Shown: positions 5,883 through 6,033 of the stretch, piece by piece
How the letters are laid out: the number at the start of each line of letters is the position of its first letter
Numbering within the stretch: the first letter of the stretch is position 1
Assembly: GCF_002420705.1 (NCBI RefSeq)
Contig: NZ_DIIM01000021.1
Coordinates: 659,293-665,325, forward strand
DNA length: 6,033 bases
Direction of reading: 5' to 3'
Source of the DNA: Sphingobacterium sp. UBA5670
Lineage (GTDB): Bacteria > Bacteroidota > Bacteroidia > Sphingobacteriales > Sphingobacteriaceae
Notes under the pieces: model-generated
What the model saw: only the letters and a program-made list of their open reading frames with translations
Database searches by the model: none
What the model was told of the DNA's origin: nothing
Translations under genes and position numbers: made by a program

Positions 5883-5917
5883 AAAAAAAGGCTAGGTCAA
5901 CCACGAACCCAGCCTTT
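5883..5917 (-). terminator. Intrinsic terminator for a minus-strand gene entering from the right edge
   Basis: AAAGGCT (5887-5893) pairs with AGCCTTT (5911-5917). After one mismatch, GGT (5895-5897) pairs with ACC (5907-5909) around a 9-base loop. On the minus strand the stem ends in a T7 run (5883-5889), so transcription from the right would stop here. It implies a gene whose 3' end lies near or beyond the right edge. Two short minus-strand frames stop at 6004-6006 (ending SGFIKKVK) and at 5984-5986, and I cannot tell which, if either, is the real end. Nothing else is seen between 5918 and 6033. Confidence 0.75.
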
Positions 5918-6033
5918 ACAAAAAACAATCCTTTAACCTGTTTTATTTAACTAATTATATACATTTCCGAACAAAGAACAGGCTCAACGGAAAATCGTTT
6001 GAATTATTTCACCTTTTTTATAAAGCCACTGCA

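Noticed and set aside
5984..6033. Short minus-strand coding ends at the right edge (ending SGFIKKVK, stop at 6004-6006, or ending QTIFR, stop at 5984-5986)
   Set aside because: Only 9 or 15 codons are visible in either frame, too few to choose between them, even though the terminator at 5883-5917 implies a gene from the right.
1..6033. CRISPR array, tRNA or rRNA genes, insertion sequences, phage or toxin-antitoxin genes
   Set aside because: I saw no spaced repeat series, no tRNA-like or rRNA-like sequence, no transposase motif and no small paired genes of that kind.

Overview
The window looks like a chromosomal piece from a Bacteroidota organism, most likely a Sphingobacterium-like member of the Sphingobacteriaceae. 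That placement is inferred from protein style and is not proven. The supporting signs are a secreted family GH95 glycoside hydrolase, a short Bacteroidota-type Crp/Fnr regulator without an obvious cAMP pocket, an AraC regulator with an N-terminal cupin, TTTG / TAnnTTTG-like promoter elements, and no Shine-Dalgarno sequence in front of any start codon.

Layout from left to right. Positions 3-671 (+) hold the 3' part of an exported, probably outer-membrane beta-barrel protein whose start lies outside the window. Positions 672-833 are intergenic and contain a hairpin that can end minus-strand transcription. Positions 834-3284 (-) encode a full-length secreted GH95 enzyme, probably an exo-alpha-L-fucosidase. 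Its upstream region (3285-3475) carries a perfect 11-bp inverted repeat with arms 82 bp apart and an exact TAnnTTTG element. Positions 3476-4078 (-) encode a Crp/Fnr-family regulator. The divergent region 4079-4199 holds a 13-bp palindrome inside the spacer of that regulator's putative promoter, and a second 26-bp inverted repeat. Positions 4200-4583 (+) encode a small membrane-anchored protein of unknown function. Positions 4584-4741 hold a hairpin and a 21-bp-period direct repeat typical of AraC-family sites. Positions 4742-5614 (+) encode the AraC regulator. A very strong 17-bp hairpin (5633-5674) lies between it and a minus-strand remnant (5693-5857, perhaps to about 5870) that reads as the C-terminal end of a FISUMP-type surface protein. 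A second minus-strand terminator (5883-5917) serves a gene that enters from the right edge.

How the genes relate. The GH95 gene lies 191 bp downstream of the Crp/Fnr gene on the same strand but has its own putative promoter and operator-like repeats. It may be controlled by that regulator or by one elsewhere. No SusC/SusD pair, GH29 or other carbohydrate gene is visible, so this is not a recognisable polysaccharide utilisation locus. The GH95 gene is clearly richer in G+C than the two regulators. No obviously new multi-gene system is present. The points most worth checking are the FISUMP remnant between two terminators, the operator-in-promoter arrangement of the Crp/Fnr gene with a near-leaderless start, the AraC-type direct repeat, and an Asn-to-Asp difference in the GH95 active-site motif.
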